Shown: piece after piece, positions 20,801-29,995 of the stretch
Numbering within the stretch: position 1 is the stretch's first letter
How the letters are laid out: every line of letters begins with the position of its first letter
NCBI GenBank assembly: GCA_003162425.1
Contig: PMOK01000028.1
Span: forward strand, 9,894-43,230
Length of the DNA: 33,337 nucleotides
Source of the DNA: Bryobacterales bacterium
Lineage (GTDB): Bacteria; Acidobacteriota; Terriglobia; Bryobacterales; Bryobacteraceae
Reading direction: 5' to 3'
Position numbers and translations under genes: made by a program
Notes under the pieces: generated by a model
Told to the model about the DNA's origin: nothing
Databases searched by the model: none
What the model saw: the letters and a program-made list of their open reading frames with translations, nothing else

Positions 20801-21226
20801 CTGCAGAGGCTTTTTTCGACGTTTCCAGGCGGGTGGCCCGGAGCAGGCTTGCTTCTGTTAAGAGGAGCGGTTGGCGTGATAGCGTTCGCGCAAGGGACGT
20901 TCTATCTAGGCGGCGCCGCTGATGGGACTTTCAGTAGCTGGATGGCCGGCTTGCTGGCGATCGTGAGTGGGATCTCGCTGTTGCTCGGATTTCTGACTCC
21001 GGTTGGAGCTGCCGCTGCAGGTTTGGGTTGTGCGGGGTTGGCGTTTTCGTGGTTTCCTCCACCGGCCCCCAATCTAATCGAGCTAAAGCTGACGGCTTTC
21101 CTGGTGATCGCCGTTGCCAGCGCCATAGTTTTTCTTGGGCCCGGGGCGATATCGATCGATGCGCGTCTGTTTGGACGGCGCGAGATCATCATCCCTCGCC
21201 CTTCCCATCGGCCGAAGGATCTCTGA
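20801..21226 (+). CDS. DoxX family membrane protein
   Basis: About 141 residues, DoxX-like with four hydrophobic helices: GLLLLRGAVGVIAFAQG, WMAGLLAIVSGISLLLGF, GAAAAGLGCAGLAFSWF and LTAFLVIAVASAIVFLG. The conserved front RLFSTFPGGWPGAGLLLLR is only included if translation begins at CTG 20801, 6 nt after GGAGG. Starting at TTG 20849 would cut into helix 1 and has no comparable ribosome site. The end, GPGAISIDARLFGRRE, matches the family's usual last helix and tail. DoxX proteins are small inner-membrane proteins, linked in some bacteria to redox or thiol stress; the precise role here is unknown. It lies downstream of the response regulator and could be in its regulon. Confidence 0.8.
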   Translation: MQRLFSTFPGGWPGAGLLLLRGAVGVIAFAQGTFYLGGAADGTFSSWMAGLLAIVSGISLLLGFLTPVGAAAAGLGCAGLAFSWFPPPAPNLIELKLTAFLVIAVASAIVFLGPGAISIDARLFGRREIIIPRPSHRPKDL

Positions 21227-21231
21227 TACCA

Positions 21232-21275
21232 CAAACGTGGTACGCAAGAAACCGCCAACAGTGGTAGCAAGAAAC
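21232..21275. repeat. Imperfect two-copy direct repeat, about 23 bp
   Basis: GTGGTACGCAAGAAAC (21237-21252) recurs as GTGGTAGCAAGAAAC (21261-21275) 24 bp on. The first copy is also part of a short palindrome TACCAC-AAAC-GTGGTA just after the DoxX stop. Two sites at about two helical turns, upstream of the 21375 gene, could be operator half-sites; nothing else supports this. Confidence 0.4.
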
Positions 21276-21374
21276 TATTCGATCTCGTGATGGTTTCCTG
21301 GCCCTGGTCCCGCCATAGTTGTGTAGTGCTGGCGAGGCGGCCGGCAACGGACAGCGGATCGAAAGGATAACATC

Positions 21375-21863
21375 ATGATTTTAACTGCATTCACTCTCTT
21401 TCACGTCGTATTGAGCGTGGTAGGGATTGCTTCGGGTTTTGTCGTCGTGTACGGATTGCTCACATCCAAGCGTTTGGATGGCTGGACGGCGCTTTTTCTC
21501 GCGACCACGGTGGCCACCAGCGTAACTGGCTTCTTGTTCCCGGTTCACCACTTTTTGCCGTCCCACGGAGTGGGCATCGTGTTATTGATCGTGCTGACGT
21601 TCGCCATCCTGGCACGTTATCGTTACCGTCTCGAGGGCGGCTGGCGCAGGACTTATGCGATCACTGCCGTAGTTGCGCTCTATCTGAACGTTTTTGTCTT
21701 GATCGCCCAGCTTTTCATGAAGGTATCTTCGCTCAAAGAGCTGGCGCCGACGCAGACTGAGCCCCCGTTCAAAATTGCGCAGCTCGTGGCCCTGTTGATT
21801 TTCGCCGTGCTGGGAACTCGCGCCGCGATGAAGTTCCACAGCGAGCCGCTCCATAGTGCTTGA
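21375..21863 (+). CDS. Five-helix conserved membrane protein of unknown function
   Basis: 162 residues with five predicted transmembrane helices: LFHVVLSVVGIASGFVVVYG, WTALFLATTVATSVTGFLF, GVGIVLLIVLTFAILARY, TYAITAVVALYLNVFVLIAQ and IAQLVALLIFAVLGTRAAM. Between helices 2 and 3 is PVHHFLPSH, with several His that could bind metal or haem, and a loop with ELAPTQTEPPF. Similar proteins are widespread in soil bacteria as hypothetical proteins; I know of no assigned function. ATG at 21375 has AAAGGAT about 7 nt upstream. The short distance to the pseudogene at 21893 suggests they were once one unit. Confidence 0.75.
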   Translation: MILTAFTLFHVVLSVVGIASGFVVVYGLLTSKRLDGWTALFLATTVATSVTGFLFPVHHFLPSHGVGIVLLIVLTFAILARYRYRLEGGWRRTYAITAVVALYLNVFVLIAQLFMKVSSLKELAPTQTEPPFKIAQLVALLIFAVLGTRAAMKFHSEPLHSA

Positions 21864-21892
21864 TAGGCCACTTTTACTTCTGACAGGTTCCG

Positions 21893-22400
21893 ATGAAACA
21901 TCCTCTCAGCCAGTCCGCGAGTCTCGCCTTAGGCGGCTTGCTCGTCGTTTCCGTTGCAGTCTCGACGACGTTCGCCCAGGCGCCCACGAGCGTCATTTCC
22001 TCGCACACCACGGAAGTCGACGGACTCAAGCTGCACTATCCGACCGCCGGCCACGGCGCAGCGGTGATCCTTCTGCATGGCTACGCGGAAACATCGCGCA
22101 TGTGGAAGCCGATCATGCCGCGACTGTCGGAACGATTCACGGTGATTGCACCGGACTTGCCCGGAATCGGAGACTCAGCGATCCCGGCCGACGGCCTGGA
22201 TATGAAGACTGCAGCCATTCGCATGCATGCTCTGGTGACGTACTCGGCGCCGGGACTCATGGGGGCGGGATGGGCATACTTCGTCTGTTCACCCAGGCCG
22301 CCACCGATTTCGCACAACTCGCTCAAACCAAGCTCAGCATGCCGGTTCTGGCGATCGCAGGCGAGAAGTCCATGGGGGGTGTACTGGGCCAAAGGAGACC
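21893..22400 (+). pseudogene. Broken exported alpha/beta hydrolase (epoxide-hydrolase-like)
   Basis: It starts with a signal peptide (hydrophobic core LALGGLLVVSVAVS, end FAQA), then the normal front of a hydrolase: VDGLKLHY, VILLHGYAETSRMW, FTVIAPDLPGIGDS and TAAIRMHAL. The frame then jumps straight to TYSAPGLMGAGWAYFV, which in intact relatives lies near the C-terminus, so the nucleophile elbow and cap are missing. At about 22285-22287 one base seems lost: the tail LFTQAATDFAQLAQTKLSMPV and AIAGEKSMG continues in the next frame to a stop near 22405. A 1-nt deletion within a short TCTCG-like context explains it. It is non-functional as it stands; sequencing or assembly error could explain the frameshift but not easily the deletion. 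Confidence 0.78.
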
Positions 22401-22403
22401 GAC

Positions 22404-22544
22404 ATGAGCGGACGCCAATTCCGCGATTACCACTTACTCCTCGACGAGCAGGCCAGCCAGCTCTTCGATATGACGGATATCGCAGAGCGGGTACCGAAGG
22501 TCGGTGGCGCAACGCTTCGTAGTACGCGATCTTTAAGAAGCTAA
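22404..22544 (+). pseudogene. Internal fragment of a Dps/ferritin-like gene
   Basis: A 46-codon frame starting ATG at 22404, with AAAGGAGA just upstream. It reads FRDYHLLLDEQASQLFDMTD, then IAERVPKVGGATLRS. This matches the helix-2 segment of Dps-like proteins, where the Asp/Glu residues of the ferroxidase site lie (pattern DE..Q.....D.IAERVRKIGG). The front of the protein (helix 1, with the His ligands) and everything after GGATLRS are missing, and a TAA follows nine residues later. It directly abuts the broken hydrolase, as if one deletion had removed the DNA between. Confidence 0.65.
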
Positions 22545-22658
22545 AGACATTTACTTGATGGATGAGGACGCTAACCATCAAAGCGATACCAATCATCCGG
22601 TCTTTGCATCTCATTTCCATATGGGAACCGGCGTACCATCGTGCGTAGGAGATCAACC

Positions 22659-23939
22659 TTGAAGATTACACTTATCGCCTGGGTTTCTGTTTTCCTTGTC
22701 GCATTGGCTCTGATCGGCGCTCTGGGCTGCACCAAAAGCACGGCTGCGCGGCCACCTGATGCTCTTTCCGTCGAAGTGGTGCAAGTGGAACAGAGGGACG
22801 TTCCGGTTTACGGCGAGTGGATCGGCACTCTCGACGGGCTGGTGAATGCGGACATCAAGGCGCAGGTGTCCGGCTACTTGATGAAACAGGAGTACACGGA
22901 AGGATCCTTCGTGCAGCGGGGGCAGTTGCTTTTCCAAATTGATCCGCGGCCGTTCGAGGCCTCGGTTGACCTGGCTCAAGGGCAACTCGCGCAGGCCACC
23001 GGGCAATTGGCGCAAGCGAAAGCGCAACTCACGCAGGCCGAAGCGCAGGTTGCGGTGGCGGAAGCGAATCAGAGAAGAACCCAGTTAGACGTCGACCGCT
23101 ACATACCGCTGGCCAAGCAGGAGGCCATCACGCAGCAGGATCTCGACAATGCCACGCAGAATAACCTGGCCGCGAAGGCGCAAGTGCAATCGGCCAACGC
23201 TCAGGTGGAAACGGCCCGAGCACAGATCCAGGCCGCGAGCGCTACAGTGCAGGCGGCCAAGGCAACCGTGGAAACAGCCCAGCTCAATCTGGGATTCACA
23301 CGGCTTATCTCGCCCATCGATGGAATCGCCGGAATCGCCCAGCTACAGGTGGGCGCGCTGGTGAGCGCGGCCAGCCCGCCGGTGACCACAGTGTCAACAG
23401 TAGATCCGATCAAGGCATATTTCACAGTGAGCGAGCAAGAATACCTCGACTTCCACAGACGTTACTCCACGCAGGCCAGCTTGGATGCGGAACGGAAGCA
23501 GTTGAAGCTCGAACTTATTTTGTCGGACGGAACAACGTACCCGCGGATCGGTACCTTCTTCTTCGCAGACCGCCAAGTTAATGAAAGTACGGGCGCAATA
23601 CGGGTAGCCGGACTGTTCCCCAATCCCGGGAACACTCTCCGGCCGGGACAGTACGGCAAGATCCGAACGTCTATCCGAACTGAGGTTGGGGCTTTGCTCA
23701 TCCCGCAGCGCGCTGTGTCGGAATTGCAAGGCGCCTACCAGGTCGCCGTGGTGAACGCTGAAAACAAAATCGAGATTCGAAAGGTCACGCCGGGTACTCG
23801 ATCAGGCACGCTCTGGATTATTGCAGAAGGTCTAAAACCCGGAGAACGCGTGGTGGCGGAAGGCGTACAAAAAGTTCGCCCCGGTATGCAGGTGAGCCCG
23901 AAGCCGTACGCAGCCTCTGCCGCGACGGCCCCAAGGTAA
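22659..23939 (+). CDS. RND efflux periplasmic adaptor (membrane fusion lipoprotein)
   Basis: About 426 residues. The signal peptide ends with lipobox LIGALGC, so it is a lipoprotein anchored in the inner membrane. The first half of the lipoyl/barrel-sandwich domain reads VNADIKAQVSGYL and EGSFVQRGQLLFQIDPRPF. A long Gln/Ala-rich coiled-coil hairpin (about 100-200) follows, then LNLGFTRLISPIDGIAG, a beta-barrel with STVDPIKAYFTVSEQEYL, and a membrane-proximal domain. This is the AcrA/MexA plan. TTG at 22659 is chosen because AGGAGA lies 6 nt before it and it gives a standard signal peptide; GTG at 22641 is the in-frame alternative. It is the first gene of the tripartite operon and sits 7 nt before the pump gene. 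No regulator gene is adjacent. Confidence 0.93.
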   Translation: MKITLIAWVSVFLVALALIGALGCTKSTAARPPDALSVEVVQVEQRDVPVYGEWIGTLDGLVNADIKAQVSGYLMKQEYTEGSFVQRGQLLFQIDPRPFEASVDLAQGQLAQATGQLAQAKAQLTQAEAQVAVAEANQRRTQLDVDRYIPLAKQEAITQQDLDNATQNNLAAKAQVQSANAQVETARAQIQAASATVQAAKATVETAQLNLGFTRLISPIDGIAGIAQLQVGALVSAASPPVTTVSTVDPIKAYFTVSEQEYLDFHRRYSTQASLDAERKQLKLELILSDGTTYPRIGTFFFADRQVNESTGAIRVAGLFPNPGNTLRPGQYGKIRTSIRTEVGALLIPQRAVSELQGAYQVAVVNAENKIEIRKVTPGTRSGTLWIIAEGLKPGERVVAEGVQKVRPGMQVSPKPYAASAATAPR

Positions 23940-23945
23940 TCGCCC

Positions 23946-26900
23946 ATGTCAAAATTCTTCATCAACCGTCCGATCGTGGCGATAGTCATCGCCATCCTGA
24001 TGGTGATTGTGGGCGGGGTCACTATCGTCGGGCTGCCCGTGGCGTTGTTTCCGCAGATCGCGCCGCCCGAAGTTCAGATAACAGCGGTGTACACGGGCGC
24101 CGACGCTCAGACCGTCGAACAGTCGGTGGCCACTCCGATCGAACAGCAGATGAGCGGCGTCGACAACATGAACTACATGTATTCGCTCAACGCCACGGCC
24201 CATGGCGATCTGAGGTTGATTGTCGACTTCGATATAAAAACTGATCCGAACATCGATCTCATTCTGGCCCAGAGTCGCGAGACGCTGGCCGCGTCGCAGC
24301 TCCCGGCCGACGTCAATGCCTACGGAGTCACGGTTCAGAAGACCCTCACCGCGCCGCTGATGTTGATCAGCCTGAATTCCCCGAAAAGCACTTACGACGC
24401 GCAGTTTCTGGCGAACTATGCTTACATCAATCTAAACGATCAACTGACGCGTGTCCCTGGAATCGGCAGCGTTCAGGTATTCGGCGCCGGCCAGTACGCC
24501 ATGCGGCTTTGGGTGAAGCCGGATCAACTGGCGAAGCTCGCAATCACGGTTCCCGATATCGTGAGCGCGCTCCAGTCTCAGAACACCGTGAACCCGGCTG
24601 GACAAGTGGGCAGCGAGCCTGTGCCAAAGGGCCAGGAGTACACGTACTCAGTGCGCGCGCGTGGCCGCAGGATTTCTCCGGAGGATTTCGGACGAATTGT
24701 GATACGGGAAACACCGGACGGAGGAATCGTGCGGGTGAAGGATGTCGCCCGCATTGAGTTAGGGTCTCAGGATTACACCCTTGTCGGCCGCTTAAATGGG
24801 AAGCCCAGCGCCGTAATCGCCGTCTATCAATTGCCCGGTTCGAACGCAGTCCAAGCTGCAAAGGGTGTCAATAAACTGATGGCGGAAGCCAAGAAACGCT
24901 TCCCGGAGGGTGTCGACTATTCTGTTCCTCTGGACACGACACGTGCGGTTACGGAAGGAATTCGAGAGATCATCGTAACCCTGTTGATCGCGATTGGGTT
25001 GGTGATTATCGTGGTCTACATCTTTCTGCAAGGCTGGCGCGCCACGCTGATTCCTTTGCTGGCTGTCCCGGTATCGCTGGTCGGCACGTTCATCTTCTTC
25101 CCCGCTTTTGGTTTCTCCATCAATACGCTTTCTTTGTTTGGTCTGGTGCTTGCTATCGGTCTGGTGGTGGATGACGCCATCGTGGTGGTTGAGGCAGTGG
25201 AACGTCATATCGAAAATGGCGTGGCGCCCAAGGAGGCGGCCTTCCGCGCCATGGAGGAAATCTCGGGTCCCGTCATCGGGATCGCGCTGGTTCTTTCCGC
25301 GGTATTTATCCCGACGGCATTCATTCCAGGCATAACGGGGCGCCTCTACCAGCAATTCGCCGTGACCATCGCTATTTCCGTGATCCTTTCGGCTTTCAAC
25401 GCGCTTTCGCTCAGCCCGGCATTGGCTGCCTTGATTCTCAAACCGAAGAAGCCCAGCCAAGGGCTGCTGAGGCGGTTCTTCAATTGGTTTAACCGCGTGT
25501 TCAGAAGAGGCCAGGATGCCTATGTCCATTGGTCTGGAGTGCTCATCCAGAAGAGTGCGATCGCACTAGTGTTGCTGGTGGTGTTCGGTGTCGCAGCGGG
25601 CTTTTTCAGCAGCAGGATACCATCCAGTTTTCTGCCGGATGAAGATCAAGGCTATCTTTACATCAACATGCAGCTTCCGAATGCCGCATCGCTACAACGC
25701 ACCGAAGAAGTTGCCTCAAAGATCGAGAAGGTTTTGGGTCAAACTCCCGGCGTCAAGTACACCACTAGCGTCATTGGTTTCAGCTTGCTCAGCTTGGTGA
25801 GAACCAGCTACAACGCGTTTTTCTTTGTGACCCTCACGGATTGGAAAGACCGCGACTCACGCGCCCTACAGTTTCAGGAAATCAAGCAGCGCATCAACCG
25901 GGAACTGAGCCAGATACCGGAGGCCGTCGCGTTCGACTTCTCGCCGCCGGCCATCCCCGGCGTCGGCACGTCCGGTGGATTCACGTTTGTCTTGGAAGAC
26001 CGGGCCGGCAAGGATGTCGAATTTCTCGCGAGTAACCTGAATACATTTATGGCGGCCGCTCGCAAGCGTCCCGAGATCGCGGGCGTGAGTACCACTTTTC
26101 TTCCCAGTGTGCCGCAGCAATTCGTCAACGTAGATGAGGACAAGGCGCTCAAGCTAGGCATCCCGATCGGCGACCTCTATCGGACCATCCAGGCATTCAT
26201 GGGCGGCTTGTTTGTCAATTACTTCAACGAATTCGGACGCCAATGGCAGGTCTATATCGAAGCCGAAGGCGCCTACCGTACACGAGCGGAAAATGTCGGA
26301 CAATTTTTCGTGCGAAACAATAAAGGCGAAATGGCGCCGCTCTCGGCCTTGACGAAATTTGAATCGCGCCCCGGCCCCGAGTTCACCATGCGCTACAACA
26401 TGTACCGTTCTGCGCAAATCAATGGCGCGGCCGCGGCCGGCTATAGTTCGACGCAGGCGACGAAAGCGCTGGAGGAAGTTTTCGATCAAACCATGCCGCG
26501 GGAAATGGGCTACGACTACCTGGGGATATCCTACCAGGAGAAAAAGGCGCAAGAGGGCGTGCCACCCGCCGTGATCTTCGGTTTCTCTCTCTTGTTTGTC
26601 TTCCTGATTCTCGCGGCGCTCTATGAAAGCTGGACGCTGCCGTTCAGCGTGTTGTTGAGCACACCGGTTGCCGTGTTCGGCGCCTTCGCGGTGTTGTGGT
26701 TGCGCCGGGTGTTGCTTGCCGCTTTCTTTCCGCCCTACATGGTGCAAATCGAAACCGATGTTTACTCCCAGATCGGCCTCGTGATGCTGATCGGGCTGGC
26801 TGCGAAGAACGCGATTCTGATTGTCGAGTTCGCCAAAGACGAATTCGAGAAAGGAAAGAGTTTGGTAGACGCAGCGCTCGAAGGCGCCCGCCTCCGTTTG

Positions 26901-27140
26901 CGGCCGATTCTGATGACGTCTTTCGCGTTCATTCTTGGCTGCGTACCCTTATGGACGGCAACGGGAGCGGGGTCGGTGGCGCGGCAGATCATGGGCACGA
27001 CGGTGATTGGCGGCATGCTGGCCGCGAGCCTCATCGGCATATTCTTTGTTCCCGCAATCTTCTATGTGGTGGAGAGGGTCTCAGGCGCCGGCAAGGAACA
27101 CGCGCCGGGAGCTATACCGGAACCCGCACACGGAGACTGA
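23946..27140 (+). CDS. RND multidrug efflux pump, HAE1 (AcrB/MexB) family
   Basis: A 1064-residue inner-membrane proton/drug antiporter of full family length. The N-terminus [20 protein letters not shown] is helix 1. Porter-domain landmarks include [31 protein letters not shown] and [10 protein letters not shown]. Proton-relay residues are present: the Asp pair in [12 protein letters not shown] (helix 4) and Lys in [13 protein letters not shown] (helix 10). It assembles as a trimer with the upstream adaptor and the downstream outer-membrane channel. ATG follows the adaptor stop by 6 nt with AAGG upstream, and the stop lies 3 nt before the channel gene. HAE1 members export hydrophobic and amphiphilic drugs, but the substrate range cannot be read here. 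No break or missing segment was seen. Confidence 0.96.
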   Translation: MSKFFINRPIVAIVIAILMVIVGGVTIVGLPVALFPQIAPPEVQITAVYTGADAQTVEQSVATPIEQQMSGVDNMNYMYSLNATAHGDLRLIVDFDIKTDPNIDLILAQSRETLAASQLPADVNAYGVTVQKTLTAPLMLISLNSPKSTYDAQFLANYAYINLNDQLTRVPGIGSVQVFGAGQYAMRLWVKPDQLAKLAITVPDIVSALQSQNTVNPAGQVGSEPVPKGQEYTYSVRARGRRISPEDFGRIVIRETPDGGIVRVKDVARIELGSQDYTLVGRLNGKPSAVIAVYQLPGSNAVQAAKGVNKLMAEAKKRFPEGVDYSVPLDTTRAVTEGIREIIVTLLIAIGLVIIVVYIFLQGWRATLIPLLAVPVSLVGTFIFFPAFGFSINTLSLFGLVLAIGLVVDDAIVVVEAVERHIENGVAPKEAAFRAMEEISGPVIGIALVLSAVFIPTAFIPGITGRLYQQFAVTIAISVILSAFNALSLSPALAALILKPKKPSQGLLRRFFNWFNRVFRRGQDAYVHWSGVLIQKSAIALVLLVVFGVAAGFFSSRIPSSFLPDEDQGYLYINMQLPNAASLQRTEEVASKIEKVLGQTPGVKYTTSVIGFSLLSLVRTSYNAFFFVTLTDWKDRDSRALQFQEIKQRINRELSQIPEAVAFDFSPPAIPGVGTSGGFTFVLEDRAGKDVEFLASNLNTFMAAARKRPEIAGVSTTFLPSVPQQFVNVDEDKALKLGIPIGDLYRTIQAFMGGLFVNYFNEFGRQWQVYIEAEGAYRTRAENVGQFFVRNNKGEMAPLSALTKFESRPGPEFTMRYNMYRSAQINGAAAAGYSSTQATKALEEVFDQTMPREMGYDYLGISYQEKKAQEGVPPAVIFGFSLLFVFLILAALYESWTLPFSVLLSTPVAVFGAFAVLWLRRVLLAAFFPPYMVQIETDVYSQIGLVMLIGLAAKNAILIVEFAKDEFEKGKSLVDAALEGARLRLRPILMTSFAFILGCVPLWTATGAGSVARQIMGTTVIGGMLAASLIGIFFVPAIFYVVERVSGAGKEHAPGAIPEPAHGD

Positions 27141-27143
27141 TCT

Positions 27144-28550
27144 ATGCGCAAATCTTCCGTCGCTTTTTGCGTGATCGCGATTCTACTCACTGGCTGCACC
27201 ATGGGTCCGAACTATCATCGGCCCCCGATACAGACTCCCGATGCGTTCCGTTCTCCCACGCCCGTTGGGCCCGATCCAGCGTCTTTGGCGGATCTCAAAT
27301 GGTGGGAAGTTTTCAAAGACGAACAATTGCAGGAATTGGAGCGGACTGCGCTGGTCCAAAACTACGACCTGCGCGATGCGGTCACGCGCGTGGATGCCGC
27401 GCGGGCAAATCTCGGAATCACTCGTTCCAACCAGTATCCAAACTTCGGGGCCGATGGGAACGTGAGCACTGTCCGTCTTTCCAGAGACGGGCAAACCCCT
27501 CTGCCGCCCGCCTTTCTCCCATCCCAGAACGTCACCTTCGGAACAGCTACGCTCAGCTTGCTCTCTTTTGAGCTGGATATTTGGGGCCGCTTGCGGCGTG
27601 CCACGGAGGCTGCGCGCGCCAACCTGCTGGGAGCCGAGGAGAATCGGAAGGCCGTTGTCACAACGCTGGTGAGCGACGTGGCAAGTTCGTACTTGAGTTT
27701 GCGCGAGCTGGACCACGAGTTGGACATCTCCGAGCGCACGCTTGCCACGCGCCGCGCATCCTTGGAACTGATCAAGCAACGCCGCGTGGGGGGGGTGGCA
27801 ACCCTGCTCGATGTGCGCCAAGGGGAACAGCTGGTTTACACGGCGACCGAGACTATCCCCGCCCTCGAACAGCAGATCGAACAGACCGAGAATCAGATCA
27901 ACCTGCTGCTCGGGAAGAATCCCGGAGAGGTGAAGCGCGGCCGCAGTTTCACGGAGCAGCAGTTTCCCGACGTGCCGCCCGGTTTGCCTTCGGCATTGTT
28001 GGAGCGCCGGCCCGACATCCGGGCAGCCGAACAGAATTTGATCGCCGCCAATGCTCAGATCGGGGCCGCCAAGGCCGCCTACTTTCCACAAATCAGCTTG
28101 TCCGGATTTCTCGGCGGTCAAGGACAGCAACTTTCCAGCCTGTTTGCAGGTCCGAGCAGAATTTGGAACTTTACGCCGCAAGTCACTCAGCCCATTTTTA
28201 CTGCCGGGCGGCTCAAATCGAATGTGAAGCTGACGGAGGCGCTCCAGCAAAGCGCGCTGATCCAGTATGAGAAGACGATCCAGACCGCCTTTTCGGAAGT
28301 TTCGAATTCGCTCATCGCGCATCAGCGTGTGCGCGAGAGCCGCGTGCAGCAAGAACTGCTGGTGGCTGCCCTCCAAGACCGGACCCGATTGGCCTATGCG
28401 CGATATCGCGGAGGTGTCGACACTCTGCTGAACGCCCTGGATGCCGACCGCGATCTGTTTCAAGCGGAACTCACGCTATCGCAGGTCCGCCTGAGCGAGT
28501 TGCTCAGCGTAGTGCAGCTCTATAAGGCGCTGGGAGGTGGCTGGCAATAG
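27144..28550 (+). CDS. Outer-membrane efflux lipoprotein, NodT/OprM family
   Basis: 468 residues; the outer-membrane channel of the tripartite pump. The signal peptide with lipobox LLTGC is followed by TMGPNYHRPP, the classic NodT/OprM opening. Two tandem OEP repeats are visible: the first with LKWWEVFKDEQLQELE, YDLRDAVTRVDAARANLG and FELDIWGRLRRATEAARAN, the second with LLERRPDIRAAEQNLIAAN and IGAAKAAYFPQISLSGFLG. The helix-rich barrel end reads VDTLLNALDADRDLFQAE and VQLYKALGGGW. ATG at 27144 has GGAG about 8 nt upstream (GGAGACTGATCT) and lies 3 nt after the pump stop. A multi-hairpin repeat begins 18 nt after the stop and may form the 3' end of this operon's mRNA. Confidence 0.95.
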   Translation: MRKSSVAFCVIAILLTGCTMGPNYHRPPIQTPDAFRSPTPVGPDPASLADLKWWEVFKDEQLQELERTALVQNYDLRDAVTRVDAARANLGITRSNQYPNFGADGNVSTVRLSRDGQTPLPPAFLPSQNVTFGTATLSLLSFELDIWGRLRRATEAARANLLGAEENRKAVVTTLVSDVASSYLSLRELDHELDISERTLATRRASLELIKQRRVGGVATLLDVRQGEQLVYTATETIPALEQQIEQTENQINLLLGKNPGEVKRGRSFTEQQFPDVPPGLPSALLERRPDIRAAEQNLIAANAQIGAAKAAYFPQISLSGFLGGQGQQLSSLFAGPSRIWNFTPQVTQPIFTAGRLKSNVKLTEALQQSALIQYEKTIQTAFSEVSNSLIAHQRVRESRVQQELLVAALQDRTRLAYARYRGGVDTLLNALDADRDLFQAELTLSQVRLSELLSVVQLYKALGGGWQ

Positions 28551-28568
28551 TTCACAAGCTCTGGGTGC

Positions 28569-28680
28569 ATCTTTACTACTGCCATGCGTCCCGAGGAGTG
28601 GCGACGCGGCACGTAAAAGTGCGTGCGCTACGTGGCGCGAACATTCGTGTTTGCCGCGTTCGCACTCATGCGAACGCGCG
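28569..28680. repeat. CACTCRTG multi-hairpin element, copy 1
   Basis: It starts at ATCTTTACTACTGCC and shares about 84 bp with the copy at 33250. It contains a decayed palindrome at 28586-28607, pairing GCACG/CGTGC at 28609-28626, a near-palindrome GCGAACA..GTGTTTGC around 28637-28654 and a perfect 10-bp stem CGCGTTCGCA/TGCGAACGCG with loop CTCA at 28655-28678. Several hairpins share a CACTCATG/CACTCGTG-like centre though their stems differ. It lies 18 nt after the efflux operon stop. Confidence 0.85.
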
Positions 28681-28688
28681 GGATTTCG

Positions 28689-29063
28689 ATGCTAAAGTTT
28701 CCTGGATCGGGTAACCTCAAGAAAGCGATTCGCATGGAACGCATTCCGGGCGCAAGCCGGTCAGCATTCCCGATCTATCGTTGTGGGCTGGCCGTCGTGC
28801 TCGTAGCGGTCGCCCTGGGCCTGACGCTCCTTCTGCAGAGTGTCATTTCGACGGCGGGATACCTTTTCCTTTACACACCCGTAGTGGCAAGTGCCTGGTT
28901 CGGCGGTAAGTGGTCGGGCTGGGTCGCCATCATCCTTAGTGTACTCGCGGTTGAGTACTTCTTCACGGCTCCGATTTATTCGTTTGGACTGAATCGAGAG
29001 TCCCTGCCCATCTTCATCGAATTTGCCCCGTTATCTGGGTCTCCATGGGAGCGCTATTCTTAG
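28689..29063 (+). pseudogene. Truncated DUF4118 (KdpD-like) sensor protein
   Basis: The frame begins at ATG 28689 just after the repeat element (ATG 28734 is an alternative). It encodes the four-helix DUF4118 domain of KdpD-like sensor kinases: RCGLAVVLVAVALGLTLLLQ, TAGYLFLYTPVVASAWFGG, WVAIILSVLAVEYFFTAP and the conserved SFGLNRESLPIFIEFA. Relatives continue into another helix, then PAS/HisKA/HATPase domains; here the match ends near 29028 and an unrelated tail, PLSGSPWERYS, leads to a stop. Just past that point a different gene begins in another frame. A deletion fusing two genes, or an assembly join, explains this. Confidence 0.75.
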
Positions 29064-29979
29064 CCGCTATCCGATCCAGAACGCCCGGATCTTCCGGCTG
29101 CCAGTCTGCCACGATTGGTACAACACAGAAAAGTCTGAAATCTCAAAACTTGAAAAAGGCAAGCGTCTTGCCGCCAACAAAGTTTTCCTGGAACGAATCG
29201 AGCGGGAAGTGCGCCTTGGCGGACGCATGGCCATCATCGCCGACGTGCAAATTCCTGATTTGCCGGAGGGCCTGGCCACGGTGGTCAACGTTCACCTGGA
29301 AAATAAGTGCAAGCCTGAATGCCGCACCAGGCAGATGGACGCGCTGCTCTCCCGAATCAAAGAAGTGGAGCATCCGGTGATCATGGCCGGCGACTTGAAC
29401 ACTACGGGATCTGACGGTACGCCGACGTCGATTCGCCGCGAGATTCTCAACCGCGTGAAGAATTACGAGTTCTGGGTGACTCAGGCACTGAGATGGGGAA
29501 CACCTGCCTCGCTACCGCTGGCAGTGTTGACGCCAGTAAAGTACTTCAAGAATTATCTGGATCCTACATCAACCCACCTTCCCGTCGTTGGCGCCAACAA
29601 GGAGGCGATCTTGTTCCGGCACGTGGAGCAGTTCCGCTTTGTGGATCAGCATACGTTCGATTTTCGCGGGGAAACAGAGCACAACCTGCACGATAAGGGT
29701 GGAACGCTCGCGAACAGCAACCAGCGGGCGCGCAAGGGATTCGAGCCGACCTTTGCGTTGAAACGCGATTTTGGCGGACTGGTGGGCCGTTACAAGTTGG
29801 ACTGGTTTTTCGTCAAGCCCTATATCCCGCGTCCGCGCGGCGATGGCATGAGCTATGAGTTCGCGCCCCACTTCCCGATGACCATGCGCGATCTGAACAA
29901 TGCCGTTCCCGATGGCGTGTCCGATCACGCGCCGATCACCGTAGACTTGCCGCTCTCGGATCCGATGTTTCTGAAATAG
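29023..29979 (+). pseudogene. Endonuclease/exonuclease/phosphatase family protein lacking its N-terminus
   Basis: About 318 codons of a metal-dependent phosphoesterase of the EEP fold. Homology begins at LHGSAILSRYPI, near 29040, and runs to the end. Visible motifs are VVNVHLENKC, the catalytic MAGDLNTTGSD (Asp/Asn pair), LDWFFVKPY and the terminal SDHAPITVDL (Asp/His). The N-terminal part, which carries the metal-binding Asn and Glu of the EEP fold, is missing. Its place is taken by the end of the truncated DUF4118 gene in another frame. The TTG at 29023 is only the first possible start and has no clear ribosome site. Without the metal Glu the product would be inactive. The 3' end is intact. 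Confidence 0.72.
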
Positions 29980-29995
29980 ATTGCGAGCCGGATCG

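Noticed and set aside
27183..28463. A 426-codon open frame on the minus strand
   Set aside because: It is fully antisense to the NodT-type channel gene, which has clear family motifs; the open frame follows from GC-rich codon bias.
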